The position numbers were made by a program, and so were the translations under genes. The notes below the pieces were generated by a model. It saw only the letters and a list, made by a program, of their open reading frames with translations. It was not told where the DNA came from and ran no database searches. Positions 28,364 to 37,974 of a stretch of 64,000 bases of DNA are shown here, piece after piece. Source of the stretch: Clostridiales bacterium (GTDB lineage: Bacteria > Bacillota > Clostridia > Oscillospirales > Oscillospiraceae); the NCBI GenBank assembly GCA_021201475.1, contig JAJQEV010000119.1, positions 30,442 through 94,441 of the forward strand. Direction: 5' to 3'. Within the stretch, counting starts at the first letter, position 1, and each line of letters begins with the position of its first letter.

Positions 28364-31361
28364 ATGGCAAAAAAGGAAAAGAAGAAAGGCACTGGCATCG
28401 TCAAGTGGTCGGTGCTGACCGCAGTGATGGCAATCATCATGGTCGGCGGCTTTGTTGCCAACTATTTTGGCGGCATTTATGCCACGACGGTGAACATCTA
28501 CCTCGGCACGTCCACCTATAAGGTGGTGAACGGCAACGACGAGGCCGTGTACTTTACCAGCGACTTCTCCAGCCAGGAAGAGCTGGAGGCCTATGAGGCA
28601 GAGCTTTGCGCTACCGTGGAAGCGGAAGGCGCAGCCCTGCTGACCAACGAAAACAACGCCCTGCCTCTGGCCTCCGGCGCCAAGGTCAGCCTGTTCGCCC
28701 GCGGCTCCGTGGATCTGATGTACGGCGGCACCGGCTCCGGTTCCGTTGACACCAGTGCCGCCCCCCACCCTGCTGGAGGCCCTGACCGATTACGGTATTG
28801 AGGTCAACCAGACCCTGTGGGATTGGTATGTGTCCGTGGCGGACAGCTATAGCCGCGTGACCCCCGACGCCATCTCCGACGTGCTGGAAGCCAACACCCA
28901 GTATGCCGTCAACGAGGCTCCCTGGTCTGAGGTCGAGGCTGGTGCCGGCGACTCCTTCGCCGAGTATGGCGACGCCGCTATCGTGGTGTTCTCCCGCTCC
29001 GGCGGTGAGGGCGCTGACCTGCCCGCCGGCGACAACGGCGCCGACCTGTGGTACAGCTCCGGTACCGAGGGTGACGGCAACTACCTGGAGCTCTCCGCTG
29101 AAGAGCTGGAGTTGCTGGCCGGCTTGAAGGAGCTGAAGGATGAGGGCGTGTTCCAGTCCATCATCGTCCTGCTCAACACCTCCAACGCCATTGAGCTGGA
29201 CTTCCTGAACCCCGACGTTTGCGGCGTGGATTACGGCGTGGATGCCTGCATGTGGATCGGCGACGTGGGCCAGACCGGCGCCAACGGCGTGGCGCAGCTC
29301 CTGTCCGGCGAAGTGTCCCCCTCTGGCAGTCTGGTGGATACCTATTGGTATGACAACCTGGCCAACCCCGCTGTGACCAACTTCTACTCCAGAGAGTATT
29401 CCGGCGCCTCTGACTATGGCTTCTCCTCTGACGACGCCGACTACGGCAACCAGGCCATGTACAGCGTCTATCAGGAAGGCATTTACCTGGGCTATCGTTA
29501 TACCGAGACCCGTTATGAAGACGTAGTGATGGGTACCGCCAATGCCGGTGATTTCGACTATGCCTCCACCGTGGCCTATGCTTTCGGCTATGGCATCAGC
29601 TACACCACCTTCGAGTATAGCGACTATTCCATGACCGCCACCGACGACGGCTTTGAAATCACCGTCACCGTCACCAACACCGGCGACACCTACTCCGGCA
29701 AGAAGACCGTTCAGGTCTACTTCCAGAGCCCCTACACCGACTATGACAAGGCCTATGGCATTGAGAAGGCCAGCGTGGAGCTGTGCGGCTATGCCAAGAC
29801 CGACACCCTGGCCCCCGGCGAATCCGAGACGGTTACTATCACAGTGGACAAGTCCGAGCTGCGCTCCTATGACTCCAACAACGCTCAGACCTACATCCTG
29901 GACGCGGGTGATTACTACTTCACCATCGGCGACGGCTCCCATGACGCTGTCAACAACATTCTGGCCGCCAAGGGCTACACCACCGAGGACGGCATGACCG
30001 CCGACGGCAACGCCGACCTGGTTGCCACCTGGACTCAGGACACTCTGGACACCGAAATTTTCGCCACCTCTGAGGCCACCGGTACCGCCATCACCAACCT
30101 GTTTGATGAGGCCGACCCCAACAAGGCTTCCTATAGCCCCGGCGAGGTCACCTGGCTGTCCCGCTCCGATTGGGAGGGCACCTATCCCACCGGCACCTTC
30201 GACCTGACTATGAACGATGAACTGGCCGCCGAGCTGGCCACCACCCGTTACGATTCCTCCGAGGTGGAGGAAATGGATATGCCCACCCTGGGAGCGGACA
30301 ACGGCATGAACCTGTCCTCCATGATCGGCAAGGACTATGACGATGAGGATTGGGATCTGCTGCTGGATCAGCTGACCTACTCCGAGATGGTGGAGACCAT
30401 CACCCTGGGCTTCCATAACACCAAGCAGGTCAACTCCGTCTCCAAGCCCGCCACCAGCGACGAAAACGGCCCCCAGGGCCTGACCGCCTCCCTGACCGGC
30501 GGCGACTCCGCCATGTGCTACACCTCTGAGGACATCATGGCGGCCACCTTCAACGACGAGCTGATCTATCAGATGGGTCTGTGCATCGGTGAGGACTGCC
30601 TGGGTCACGGTTACTCCGGTCTGTACGGCCCCGGCATCAATATGCACCGTACCGCTTATTCCGGCCGTAACTTCGAGTATTACTCCGAGGATCCCTTCAT
30701 TGCCGGTTCCATCTGTGCCAGCGAGGTGCAGGGCATCCAGTCCAAGGGCGTCTATGTCTATCTGAAGCACGTTGCCCTGAACGACTCCGAGACCAGCCGT
30801 GAAGGCGTCAGCACCTGGATCAACGAGCAGGCTGCCCGTGAGATTTACCTGGAAGTGGCTGACAAGGCCATCGTGGACGGCGGCGCCTGGTGCGTCATGT
30901 CCGGCTTCAACCGCTGGGGCGCTTACTGGTGCGGCGAGTACTACAACCTCCAGACCGCTTTCCTCCGGGATGAGCTGGGTCTCCAGGGTATGTCTCTGAC
31001 TGACTTCTCCGGCTATAGCCACTACATGGATCTGCCCGACGCACTGATCGGCGGTACCGACATCTATGACAGCCCCGCAACGCTTATCCACACTGCTGAT
31101 GCTTACGCAGCTGCCTATGATGAGAACGACCCCTACATGATTGCCGAGATGAAGGAGGCCATGCACCGCATCCTCTACACCGTAGCCAACTCCAATGCCA
31201 TGAACGGCTGGGATGAGGATACCTACATCAAGACCGTCACCCCCTGGTGGCAGCTCGCCGTCTATGCGATCATCGTGGTCGGCATTGTGGGTACGATTGC
31301 CTGCGCGGTGATGCTGGTTCTGGCCATCCGCCGGAAGCAGGCCGCAAACGCCAAGAAGTAA
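28364..31361 (+). CDS. Membrane-anchored, domain-permuted GH3 glycosidase with one-base frameshift
   Basis: Reading in one frame from 28364 to a C6 run (28761-28766), then in the next frame to 31361, gives about 998 residues if one C is ignored. Order: membrane helix (about 13-38), GH3 C-terminal domain (ALLTNENNALPL, GSVDLMYGGTGSGSVDT), FnIII-like domain (VTNTGDTYSGKKTVQVYF), then the GH3 N-terminal barrel (LTYSEMVETITLGFHN, FNRWGAYWC), with nucleophile Asp in MSLTDFSGY, and a second membrane helix (WWQLAVYAIIVVGIV) and basic tail. The C domain precedes the barrel, i.e. the inverted order seen in some ruminal and gut beta-glucosidases. Both sides of the run retain coding character, so a recent loss, slippage or base-call error are all possible. 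Confidence 0.85.
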
Positions 31362-31384
31362 CTTCATCAAACGTTCCCTTCCAT

Positions 31385-31410
31385 CCCTGCCCCTCCCCGG
31401 AGGGGCAGGG
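31385..31410 (+). other. Hairpin between GH3 and GPH symporter genes
   Basis: CCCTGCCCCTCC and GGAGGGGCAGGG form a 12-bp stem with a CC loop, without a T-run. It may attenuate or protect the mRNA between the two genes. Confidence 0.5.
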
Positions 31411-31445
31411 ACCGCCCACAGTCAGACAGTTTTGAGGTGAATCCT

Positions 31446-33026
31446 ATGAGTGAAAAAACTGAAACAGCGCCTGCCGGTGTGAACCGCGCGAAAATGTACC
31501 AGCTGGTGCTGTTCCCCATGAACAACGGCGCCACCAACGTCTATTTCGTCCTGGTGCTGTCCTATGTGGCGCAGTTCGGCTCCAGCGTATTGCAGCTGGG
31601 GATGTTCGCGTCCATCATGGTGACGGTCATGCGTCTGGCTGACGCCGTCACCGACCCCATCATCGGCGCACTGATGGACCGCACCAGCACCAGAATCGGC
31701 AAGTTCCGTCCCTTTATGATTCTCGGCAGCGCCATTATGGCTGTCAGCGTCCTTGTAATGTATGTGCTGCTGCCCTTCATCCCGGAGAGCATGATGGCCC
31801 TGCGGTACATCGGCTTCGTGGTCATTTACTTCATCTGGGTAATTGGCTACACCTTCCAGACCTCCTGCACTCGTGCAGGCCAGACCGTACTGACCAACGA
31901 CCCCAACCAGCGGCCCATGTTCACCATCTTCAACACCATCGGCTCCATGCTGGGCATGGGCGTCATGCAGCTGCTGATTCCCACTATCAAGAATATGTAC
32001 AACGTCTATGACGACGCGGGTAACCTGATTACCTCCGGCTACGCCCGTCCGGAGCTGTACCGCATTATCGCTCCGGTAGGCATCGTGGTGTCCGTTTGCC
32101 TGACCATTCTGGCCATCATCGGCATCGCCGGCAAAGACCGCCCCGAATTCTACGGCATCGGCGGCGGCAAGCAGGAGAAGGTCAAGGTCTCCGAGTATGT
32201 GGAGATCATCAAGCACAATAAGCCCATGCAGCGGCTGATGGTAGCCGGCGCGGGCTGCAAGCTGGCCCTGGCCATCGCCACCAACACCACCGTTTTGCTG
32301 GCCCTCTACGGCATCATGATGGGCAACTACGACAGCCTGTATCTGCCCATGATGATTCTGGGCTACGTCTGCGCGGTGCCCTTCTTCCTGCTGTCCGTCC
32401 GCACCTCCCAGAAGCTGGGGCAGAAGGCATCTCTGACCAGGTACGTCTCCGTGGCGCTGATTTGCTACGTCGGCGTGTTGGCCCTCCTGCTGCTGTGCGA
32501 CCACACCAGCGGCAGCGCCCTGACCCTGTCCTTCCCGTATAACGGCGGCGGCGCTATCAACCTGTACACCATCCTGTTCATCCTCTGCTTCGGCATTGGC
32601 TATGGCGCGTATTACGCCACGGCGGATATGCCCATCCCCATGGTGGCGGACTGCTCCGACTACGAGACCTATCGCTCCGGCAAGTACATCCCCGGCATTA
32701 TGGGAACCCTGTTCTCCCTGGTGGATAAGCTAGTGTCCTCTCTGGCCCAGACGCTGGTGGCCTTGATTTTCCTGATCTGCGCAGGACTCAGCGAGCTGCC
32801 CACCGACGCCACTCCCTTCTCCGGCGGCATTAAGGTGGCAGTCATCGTCATGTTCTGCGTCATCCCGATGCTGGCCTGGGCGGCTACCCTTTGGGCCATG
32901 CACGGCTACAGCCTGACCGGCGCGAAGATGAAGGAGATTCAAGCCGTTAACGCCAAGCGCAAGGAAGAGGTCGCCAACGGTATGACCCTGGAAGAAGCCA
33001 TGAAGAAGTGGCCCGGTGAGGACTGA
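31446..33026 (+). CDS. GPH-family glycoside/hexoside:cation symporter
   Basis: 526 residues, twelve membrane helices. GPH (MFS) landmarks are MRLADAVTDPIIGALMDRT, FRPFMILGS and the C-terminal MPIPMVADCSDYETYRSGKYIPGIMGT. It imports sugars with Na+ or H+. It lies directly after the GH3 gene (84 bp, hairpin between), so it probably carries the oligo- or monosaccharide released by the two glycosidases. The ATG after TTTGAGGTGAATCCT is preferred to a GTG 9 nt upstream. A paralogue lies at 58023. Confidence 0.9.
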   Translation: MSEKTETAPAGVNRAKMYQLVLFPMNNGATNVYFVLVLSYVAQFGSSVLQLGMFASIMVTVMRLADAVTDPIIGALMDRTSTRIGKFRPFMILGSAIMAVSVLVMYVLLPFIPESMMALRYIGFVVIYFIWVIGYTFQTSCTRAGQTVLTNDPNQRPMFTIFNTIGSMLGMGVMQLLIPTIKNMYNVYDDAGNLITSGYARPELYRIIAPVGIVVSVCLTILAIIGIAGKDRPEFYGIGGGKQEKVKVSEYVEIIKHNKPMQRLMVAGAGCKLALAIATNTTVLLALYGIMMGNYDSLYLPMMILGYVCAVPFFLLSVRTSQKLGQKASLTRYVSVALICYVGVLALLLLCDHTSGSALTLSFPYNGGGAINLYTILFILCFGIGYGAYYATADMPIPMVADCSDYETYRSGKYIPGIMGTLFSLVDKLVSSLAQTLVALIFLICAGLSELPTDATPFSGGIKVAVIVMFCVIPMLAWAATLWAMHGYSLTGAKMKEIQAVNAKRKEEVANGMTLEEAMKKWPGED

Positions 33027-33068
33027 GCCGTTTCCTGCATCTCCTGACAGCAACGTAATACCATTCAC

Positions 33069-33096
33069 CATCCCGAACGCTCCGGCGTTCGGGATG
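33069..33096 (+). terminator. Probable terminator after the GPH symporter
   Basis: CATCCCGAACGC-TCCG-GCGTTCGGGATG, a perfect 12-bp stem. The T-tract (CGTTTGTCT) is weak. Confidence 0.6.
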
Positions 33097-33155
33097 CGTT
33101 TGTCTCCGTCCACTTCGCAAACCGTCCGGTCTCCCGAAAAAACTGCGAAAAATCC

Positions 33156-33184
33156 TTGACAGGCCGGGGGAAACTCATTATAAT
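33156..33184 (+). promoter_or_regulatory. Sigma-A promoter of valS
   Basis: TTGACA, exactly 17 bp, TATAAT. Transcription would start near 33191, at the beginning of the T-box leader. Confidence 0.9.
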
Positions 33185-33190
33185 AGGCGT

Positions 33191-33454
33191 GTATATTGAA
33201 AACGTTGATGGGGAGAAGTATGCGCTTCCGAAGGCGAAGAGACAGGGCGGCTGGTGTAAGCCCTGGCGGAGGTGCGCAGAAAGGTCGCCCCGGAGTTCTG
33301 CGGCTGAACGGCAAATCTGCCCACTAGGCCGTGGCGGTGTCCCCCGTTACCGGGAGTATGAGTGTCCTCACCCGTTGGGCGGGGAAATTCAGGTGGTACC
33401 GCGGAAAATGCGCCCGTTTTCGCCCTGAACCGAGAGTTCAGGGCGTTTTCTTTT
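33191..33454 (+). ncRNA. T-box leader of valS (tRNA-Val sensor)
   Basis: Order as in T-boxes: stem I with AGTA-type E-loop (AGAAGTA), AGAGA and a GGTG-type distal loop, specifier loop with GTC (Val) at 33284-33286, then the T-box sequence AGGTGGTACCGCG (33391-33403) and a terminator (CGCCCTGAAC paired with GTTCAGGGCG, then TTTTCTTTT, 33421-33454). Uncharged tRNA-Val pairs with the specifier and the T-box to favour the antiterminator. Confidence 0.9.
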
Positions 33455-33514
33455 GGCGGCGAGGCCCCAAGCGAAGCCAGGGCGCGCCGCCACCGAGAGG
33501 AAGGAGTAAACAAC

Positions 33515-36214
33515 ATGGCAAAAGAACTGCCAAAGGTGTACGACCCCAAAGAGGTCGAACGCCGCACCTATGAGACCTGGGAGTCCAGCGGCTGCTTCCG
33601 GGGCCATCGCGACCCGGACAAGAAGCCCTACACCATCGTCATGCCGCCCCCCAACGTGACCGGGCAGCTCCACATGGGCCACGCCATGGACAACACCATG
33701 CAGGACATCCTCATCCGCTTCAAGCGGATGCAGGGCTACGCCGCATTGTGGGTGCCGGGCACCGATCATGCCGCCATCGCCACCGAGGCCAAGGTGGTGG
33801 AGGATATGCGCAAGGACGGCCTGACCAAGGAGGATTTGGGCCGGGAGAAGTTCCTGGAGCGGGCCTGGGCCTGGAAGGAAAAGTACGGCGGCCGCATTGA
33901 CCAGCAGCTGCGCACCCTGGGCTCCTCCTGCGATTGGGAGCGGGAGTGCTTCACCATGGACGAGCAATGCTCCGACGCGGTGAAGGAGGTCTTTGTCCGG
34001 CTGTACGACCAGGGCCTGATTTACCGGGGCAACCGGATGGTGAACTGGTGCCCCCACTGCAACACCTCCATCTCCGACGCGGAGGTGGAGTATGAGGAGC
34101 AGGACGGTCACTTCTGGCACCTGCTCTACCAGGTGAAGGAGACCGGGGAATACCTGGAGCTGGCCACCACCCGCCCGGAGACCATGCTGGGCGATACCGC
34201 TGTGGCCATCAACGAGGCCGACCCCCGCTATGCCCACCTCCACGGCTGCCACGTCATCCTGCCCCTGCTGAACAAGGAGCTGCCCATCGTCTGCGACGAA
34301 CACGCCGACATGACCAAGGGCACCGGCGTGGTGAAAATCACCCCCGCCCACGACCCCAACGACTTTGAGGTGGGTCAGCGCCACAGCCTGCCCATCGTCC
34401 GCTGCTTCACCTATGACGGCCACATGACCGGCCCAGAGGACGTGGCGGCCTATCAGGCGCTGGTGGACAGCGGCCGGCTGGCGGAGAACGAGCCGGAGGT
34501 GCTGGACTGCGGCAAGTACGCCGGTATGACTACCCAGGAGGCCCGGAAGGCCATCCTGGCCGATTTGGAGGCCTGCGGCGCGCTGAAATCCGTGGAGCCA
34601 CTGAAGCACGACGTAGGCACCTGCTACCGCTGCCACACCTCCATCGAGCCCATGGTGTCCAAGCAGTGGTTCGTGCGGATGAAGCCCCTGGCCGAGCCCG
34701 CCATCGAGGCCGTGCAGAAGGGGGAAATCAAGTTCGTCCCCGAGCGCTTCACCAAAATCTACCTGAACTGGATGAACAATACCCGGGACTGGTGCATCTC
34801 CCGCCAGCTGTGGTGGGGCCATCAAATCCCCGCCTGGTACTGCGACGCGTGCGGTGAGACGGTGGTAGCCAAGGAGGCCCCCTGCGCCTGCCCCAAGTGC
34901 GGCTGCACACATCTGACCCAGGACCCGGACAGCCTGGACACCTGGTTCTCCTCCGCCCTGTGGCCCTTCTCCACCCTGGGCTGGCCCAATGAGGACAGCG
35001 AGGATTACAAATACTTCTACCCCACCAATACCCTGGTCACCGGGTACGACATCATCGGCTTCTGGGTTTCCCGGATGATTTTCTCCGGCCTGGCCTACAC
35101 CGGCAAGGCCCCCTTTGACACGGTGGTGATTCACGGCATCGTCCGGGACAGCCAGGGGCGGAAGATGTCCAAGAGCCTGGGCAACGGCATCGACCCCCTG
35201 GAGGTCATTGACCAGTACGGCGCGGACGCCCTGCGGTTCATGCTGATTCAGGGCAGCACCCCCGGCAACGATATGCGCTACAGTGAGGAAAAGGTCACTG
35301 CCATGCGCAACTTCTGCAACAAGATTTGGAACGCCAGCCGCTTCGTGCTGATGAACCTGACCATCGAGAAGTGCAGCCTGCCGGAGCAGCTGGAGCTGGA
35401 GGACAAGTGGATTCTCTCCAGGCTGAACACCTGCATTGCGGAGACCACCGCCAACCTGGAGAAGTACGAGCTGGGCGTGGCCACCCAGAAGGTCTACGAC
35501 TTCATGTGGGACAGCTTCTGCGACTGGTATATCGAGCTGACCAAGGCCCGCCTCACCGGGGCGGACGAGGGAGCCAAGACCCAGGCCCAGCAGGTGCTGT
35601 GCTATGTACTGACTGAGACACTGAAGCTGCTGCACCCCTTCATGCCCTTCATCACGGAGGAGGTCTGGCAGGCCCTGCCCCATGAGGGCGACTTCCTGAT
35701 GCTCCAGTCCTGGCCGGAATACCGGGCGGAGTTCGACTTCCCGGAGGACGCCGCCGCCATGGAGAAAATCATGGACGCCATCAAGGCCGTCCGCACCCGC
35801 CGGTCGGAGATGAACGTGCCTCCCTCCCGGAAGGCGGACATCCGCATCGCTACCAACCAGCCGGAGGTGTTCGCCCTCAGCGTGCCCTTCCTGAAGCGGC
35901 TGGCCTCCGGCGCGGAGGTCACCGTCACCGCCGACGCCCCCGCCTCCGTGGAGGGGCTGGTCAGCGTGGTGACGGCGGACGCCAAGCTGTTCATGCCCCT
36001 GGCGGAGCTGGTGGATTTGGACGCGGAGCGGAAGCGCCTGACCAAGGAACTGGAGAAGAAGCAAAAGTACCTCTCCGGCATTCGGAATAAGCTGGCCAAC
36101 GAGAAGTTCGTCTCCAAGGCCCCGGCCAACGTCATCCAGCAGCAGCGGGACAACCTGGACAAGACCGCCCGGGAAATCGCCCAGCTGGAAAGCTCCCTGG
36201 CAGCCCTGGGCTGA
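33515..36214 (+). CDS. valS: Valyl-tRNA synthetase
   Basis: 899 residues, normal length. HIGH-type motif in NVTGQLHMGHAMD (about 47-60), CP1 editing domain (TTRPETMLGDTAVA region, about 215-230), KMSKS at about 548-552 (GRKMSKSLGNGIDP), anticodon-binding domain with the C-terminal coiled-coil (KRLTKELEKKQKYLSGI). Charges tRNA-Val in the cytoplasm. The ATG follows GGAAGGAGTAAACAAC. Regulated by the T-box upstream. Confidence 0.98.
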   Translation: MAKELPKVYDPKEVERRTYETWESSGCFRGHRDPDKKPYTIVMPPPNVTGQLHMGHAMDNTMQDILIRFKRMQGYAALWVPGTDHAAIATEAKVVEDMRKDGLTKEDLGREKFLERAWAWKEKYGGRIDQQLRTLGSSCDWERECFTMDEQCSDAVKEVFVRLYDQGLIYRGNRMVNWCPHCNTSISDAEVEYEEQDGHFWHLLYQVKETGEYLELATTRPETMLGDTAVAINEADPRYAHLHGCHVILPLLNKELPIVCDEHADMTKGTGVVKITPAHDPNDFEVGQRHSLPIVRCFTYDGHMTGPEDVAAYQALVDSGRLAENEPEVLDCGKYAGMTTQEARKAILADLEACGALKSVEPLKHDVGTCYRCHTSIEPMVSKQWFVRMKPLAEPAIEAVQKGEIKFVPERFTKIYLNWMNNTRDWCISRQLWWGHQIPAWYCDACGETVVAKEAPCACPKCGCTHLTQDPDSLDTWFSSALWPFSTLGWPNEDSEDYKYFYPTNTLVTGYDIIGFWVSRMIFSGLAYTGKAPFDTVVIHGIVRDSQGRKMSKSLGNGIDPLEVIDQYGADALRFMLIQGSTPGNDMRYSEEKVTAMRNFCNKIWNASRFVLMNLTIEKCSLPEQLELEDKWILSRLNTCIAETTANLEKYELGVATQKVYDFMWDSFCDWYIELTKARLTGADEGAKTQAQQVLCYVLTETLKLLHPFMPFITEEVWQALPHEGDFLMLQSWPEYRAEFDFPEDAAAMEKIMDAIKAVRTRRSEMNVPPSRKADIRIATNQPEVFALSVPFLKRLASGAEVTVTADAPASVEGLVSVVTADAKLFMPLAELVDLDAERKRLTKELEKKQKYLSGIRNKLANEKFVSKAPANVIQQQRDNLDKTAREIAQLESSLAALG

Positions 36215-36284
36215 ACCGGAAAATATCCACATTTTTCCGCAGGACGCCGGGATTTGACAAAATAATCGCAGCAGAACGACTATA

Positions 36285-36324
36285 ATCACCTTGTACGGGG
36301 AGACCCGTACAGGGTGATTTTTTT
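36285..36324 (+). terminator. Intrinsic terminator after valS
   Basis: A 15-bp stem (ATCACCTTGTACGGG with CCCGTACAGGGTGAT, one G-T pair) followed by seven T. Its left arm overlaps a possible -10 (TATAAT, 36281-36286) ahead of the spoIIA operon. Confidence 0.85.
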
Positions 36325-36362
36325 CGCGCCCAGGGCGCGGCGGACTACAAAGGAGGCAGACC

Positions 36363-36701
36363 ATGTCTGTAGTATGTAAGGAGGAGGGCCGCGTCCTCTA
36401 CGCGGCCCTGTCCGGGGAAATCGACCACCACGCCGCCCGGAGCATCATGCTGGAGCTGGACCGGGAAATCGAGTCCCGCTTCCCCAGCGAGACGGTGCTG
36501 GATTTCGGCGGCGTCACCTTTATGGATTCCTCCGGCATCGCCATCGTCCTGCGCACCTGCCGCAGGATGCAGGAGTCCGGCGGCAGCCTCCGGGCGGTGG
36601 AGGTGCCGCCCCAGGCGGGGAGGGTGCTGCGGGCCGCCGGGGTGGAGCGGATGGTGTCCGTCACATATCAGCGGGATACGAAGGAGGAGAGCGCTACATG
36701 A
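36363..36701 (+). CDS. spoIIAA: Anti-sigma-F factor antagonist SpoIIAA
   Basis: 112 residues of the STAS family. Phosphorylatable Ser56 lies in FMDSSGIAIVL. Unphosphorylated SpoIIAA frees sigma-F from SpoIIAB in the forespore. Stop overlaps spoIIAB by 4 bp. The gene order spoIIAA-spoIIAB-sigF is the standard operon. Upstream promoter not clear (sigma-H-type expected from Bacillus; I cannot find a firm match). Confidence 0.95.
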   Translation: MSVVCKEEGRVLYAALSGEIDHHAARSIMLELDREIESRFPSETVLDFGGVTFMDSSGIAIVLRTCRRMQESGGSLRAVEVPPQAGRVLRAAGVERMVSVTYQRDTKEESAT

Positions 36702-37147
36702 AAAAGCCAGTCAACCAGGTAAAGCTGGAGTTCCTGAGCAGGAGCGTCAACGAGAGCTTCGCCCGGGCCAGCGCGGCCTGCTTTGCCGCCCAGCTGGACC
36801 CCACCCTGGACGAACTGAATGATTTCAAGACCGCCGTTTCCGAGGCGGTGACCAACGCCATCGTACACGCCTACCCGGAGGAGTTGGGGCGGGTATCCAT
36901 GCGCCTGCGGCTCTTCGCTGACGGCCTGGTGGAGGTGCAGGTGCGGGACTGGGGCGTCGGCATCCCGGACATCCCAAAAGCCCGCACCCCTCTGTACACC
37001 ACCGGCGGGGAGGAGCGCAGCGGCATGGGCTTCACCATTATGGAGAGCTTCACCGACGGCGTGCGGGTGCGCTCCACCCCGGGCAAGGGGACGACGGTGA
37101 CGTTGACGAAGCGCATCGCCCGCCGGGCCCAGGAGGGGGCCGTGTGA
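36698..37147 (+). CDS. spoIIAB: Anti-sigma-F factor SpoIIAB (Ser kinase)
   Basis: 149 residues with a GHKL-type ATPase fold: N-box FKTAVSEAVTNAIVHAYP, G1 box RDWGVGIPD and G2 GGEERSGMGFTIMESF. Binds and silences sigma-F and phosphorylates SpoIIAA. Start overlaps spoIIAA by 4 bp and its stop overlaps sigF by 4 bp, so the three proteins are translationally coupled. Confidence 0.95.
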   Translation: MKKPVNQVKLEFLSRSVNESFARASAACFAAQLDPTLDELNDFKTAVSEAVTNAIVHAYPEELGRVSMRLRLFADGLVEVQVRDWGVGIPDIPKARTPLYTTGGEERSGMGFTIMESFTDGVRVRSTPGKGTTVTLTKRIARRAQEGAV

Positions 37148-37854
37148 CGGTAGAGCAGGGGGCGCTGCTGGACGCCGCCCGGAAGGGCGACCGGGAGGCC
37201 TGCGCCCAAATCCTGGAGGAGAACGAGCGGCTGGTCTGGGCCATCGTCCGGCGGTACACAGGCCGGGGGGTGGAGCTGGAGGATTTGTTTCAGCTGGGGT
37301 GCATCGGCTTCCTGAAGGCGCTCCAGGGGTACGACCCGGCCTATGGCACCCAGTTCTCCACCTACGCGGTACCCAAAATCGCCGGGGAGATACGCCGCTT
37401 CCTCCGGGATGACGGGGCGGTGAAGGTCAGCCGGACGGTGAAGGAGCAGGCGGCCCGCATCTACTTGGAGGCGGAGGCCCTGCGGGAGACACTCCGCCGG
37501 GAGCCCACCGTCACCGAACTGGCCGCCGCCACCGGCCTGACGCCGGAGGAAATCGCCGCCACCGAGACCGCCACCTCCTCCGTCACCTCCCTCCAGGCGG
37601 AGAATGAGGACGGCCTGACCCTGGAGACCACCCTGGGGGACGAGGGCATGGAGGACAGCCTGCTGGAGCATCTGGCCCTCCGGGAGGCCGTAGCCCAGCT
37701 GCCGGAGCGGGAGCGCACCGTTATCCTCCTGCGCTACTATAAGGGCTACACCCAGCAGCGGGCCGCCAGGGTGGTGGGGGTCAGCCAGGTGCAAATCAGC
37801 CGTATCGAGCGCCGGGCGGTGGAGCGGCTGCGGAAGCTGCTCCGGGAGGAGTAG
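37144..37854 (+). CDS. sigF: Sporulation sigma factor SigF
   Basis: 236 residues with sigma-70 regions 2 (VELEDLFQLGCIGFLKALQGYDP, -10 recognition), 3 and 4 (YTQQRAARVVGVSQVQISRIERRA, -35 recognition). First forespore-specific sigma factor. Start is GTG overlapping the spoIIAB stop (GTGTGACGG context). Confidence 0.95.
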   Translation: MTVEQGALLDAARKGDREACAQILEENERLVWAIVRRYTGRGVELEDLFQLGCIGFLKALQGYDPAYGTQFSTYAVPKIAGEIRRFLRDDGAVKVSRTVKEQAARIYLEAEALRETLRREPTVTELAAATGLTPEEIAATETATSSVTSLQAENEDGLTLETTLGDEGMEDSLLEHLALREAVAQLPERERTVILLRYYKGYTQQRAARVVGVSQVQISRIERRAVERLRKLLREE

Positions 37855-37910
37855 CGCGGAAGGTCAGGCGCACAGCGATTCAGAGGTTCCTAAAGATTCC
37901 ATAGCGCAAA

Positions 37911-37960
37911 CAGCCGCGCTCCAGGCGGAGGGTGTCCTCTGCCGGAGCGCGGCTGCTTTT
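37911..37960. terminator. Bidirectional terminator between sigF and trpA
   Basis: CAGCCGCGCTCC (37911-37922) and GGAGCGCGGCTG (37944-37955) form a 12-bp stem with a 21-nt loop; TTTT follows on plus and T-rich sequence on minus. Confidence 0.75.
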
Positions 37961-37974
37961 GTGGGATGAACTTG

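Noticed and set aside
28686..31370. A very long open frame antisense to the GH3 gene, hydrophobic in parts
   Set aside because: High GC3 in the sense gene creates long antisense frames; no ribosome site or domain match; the sense strand has clear GH3 motifs.
36254..36286. TTGACA...TATAAT as spoIIA promoter
   Set aside because: The spacer is 21 bp and the -10 lies in the valS terminator; not accepted as a sigma-A promoter.
33389..36364. A near 1000-codon open frame antisense to valS
   Set aside because: Same GC-bias effect; valS has all synthetase motifs and a T-box.
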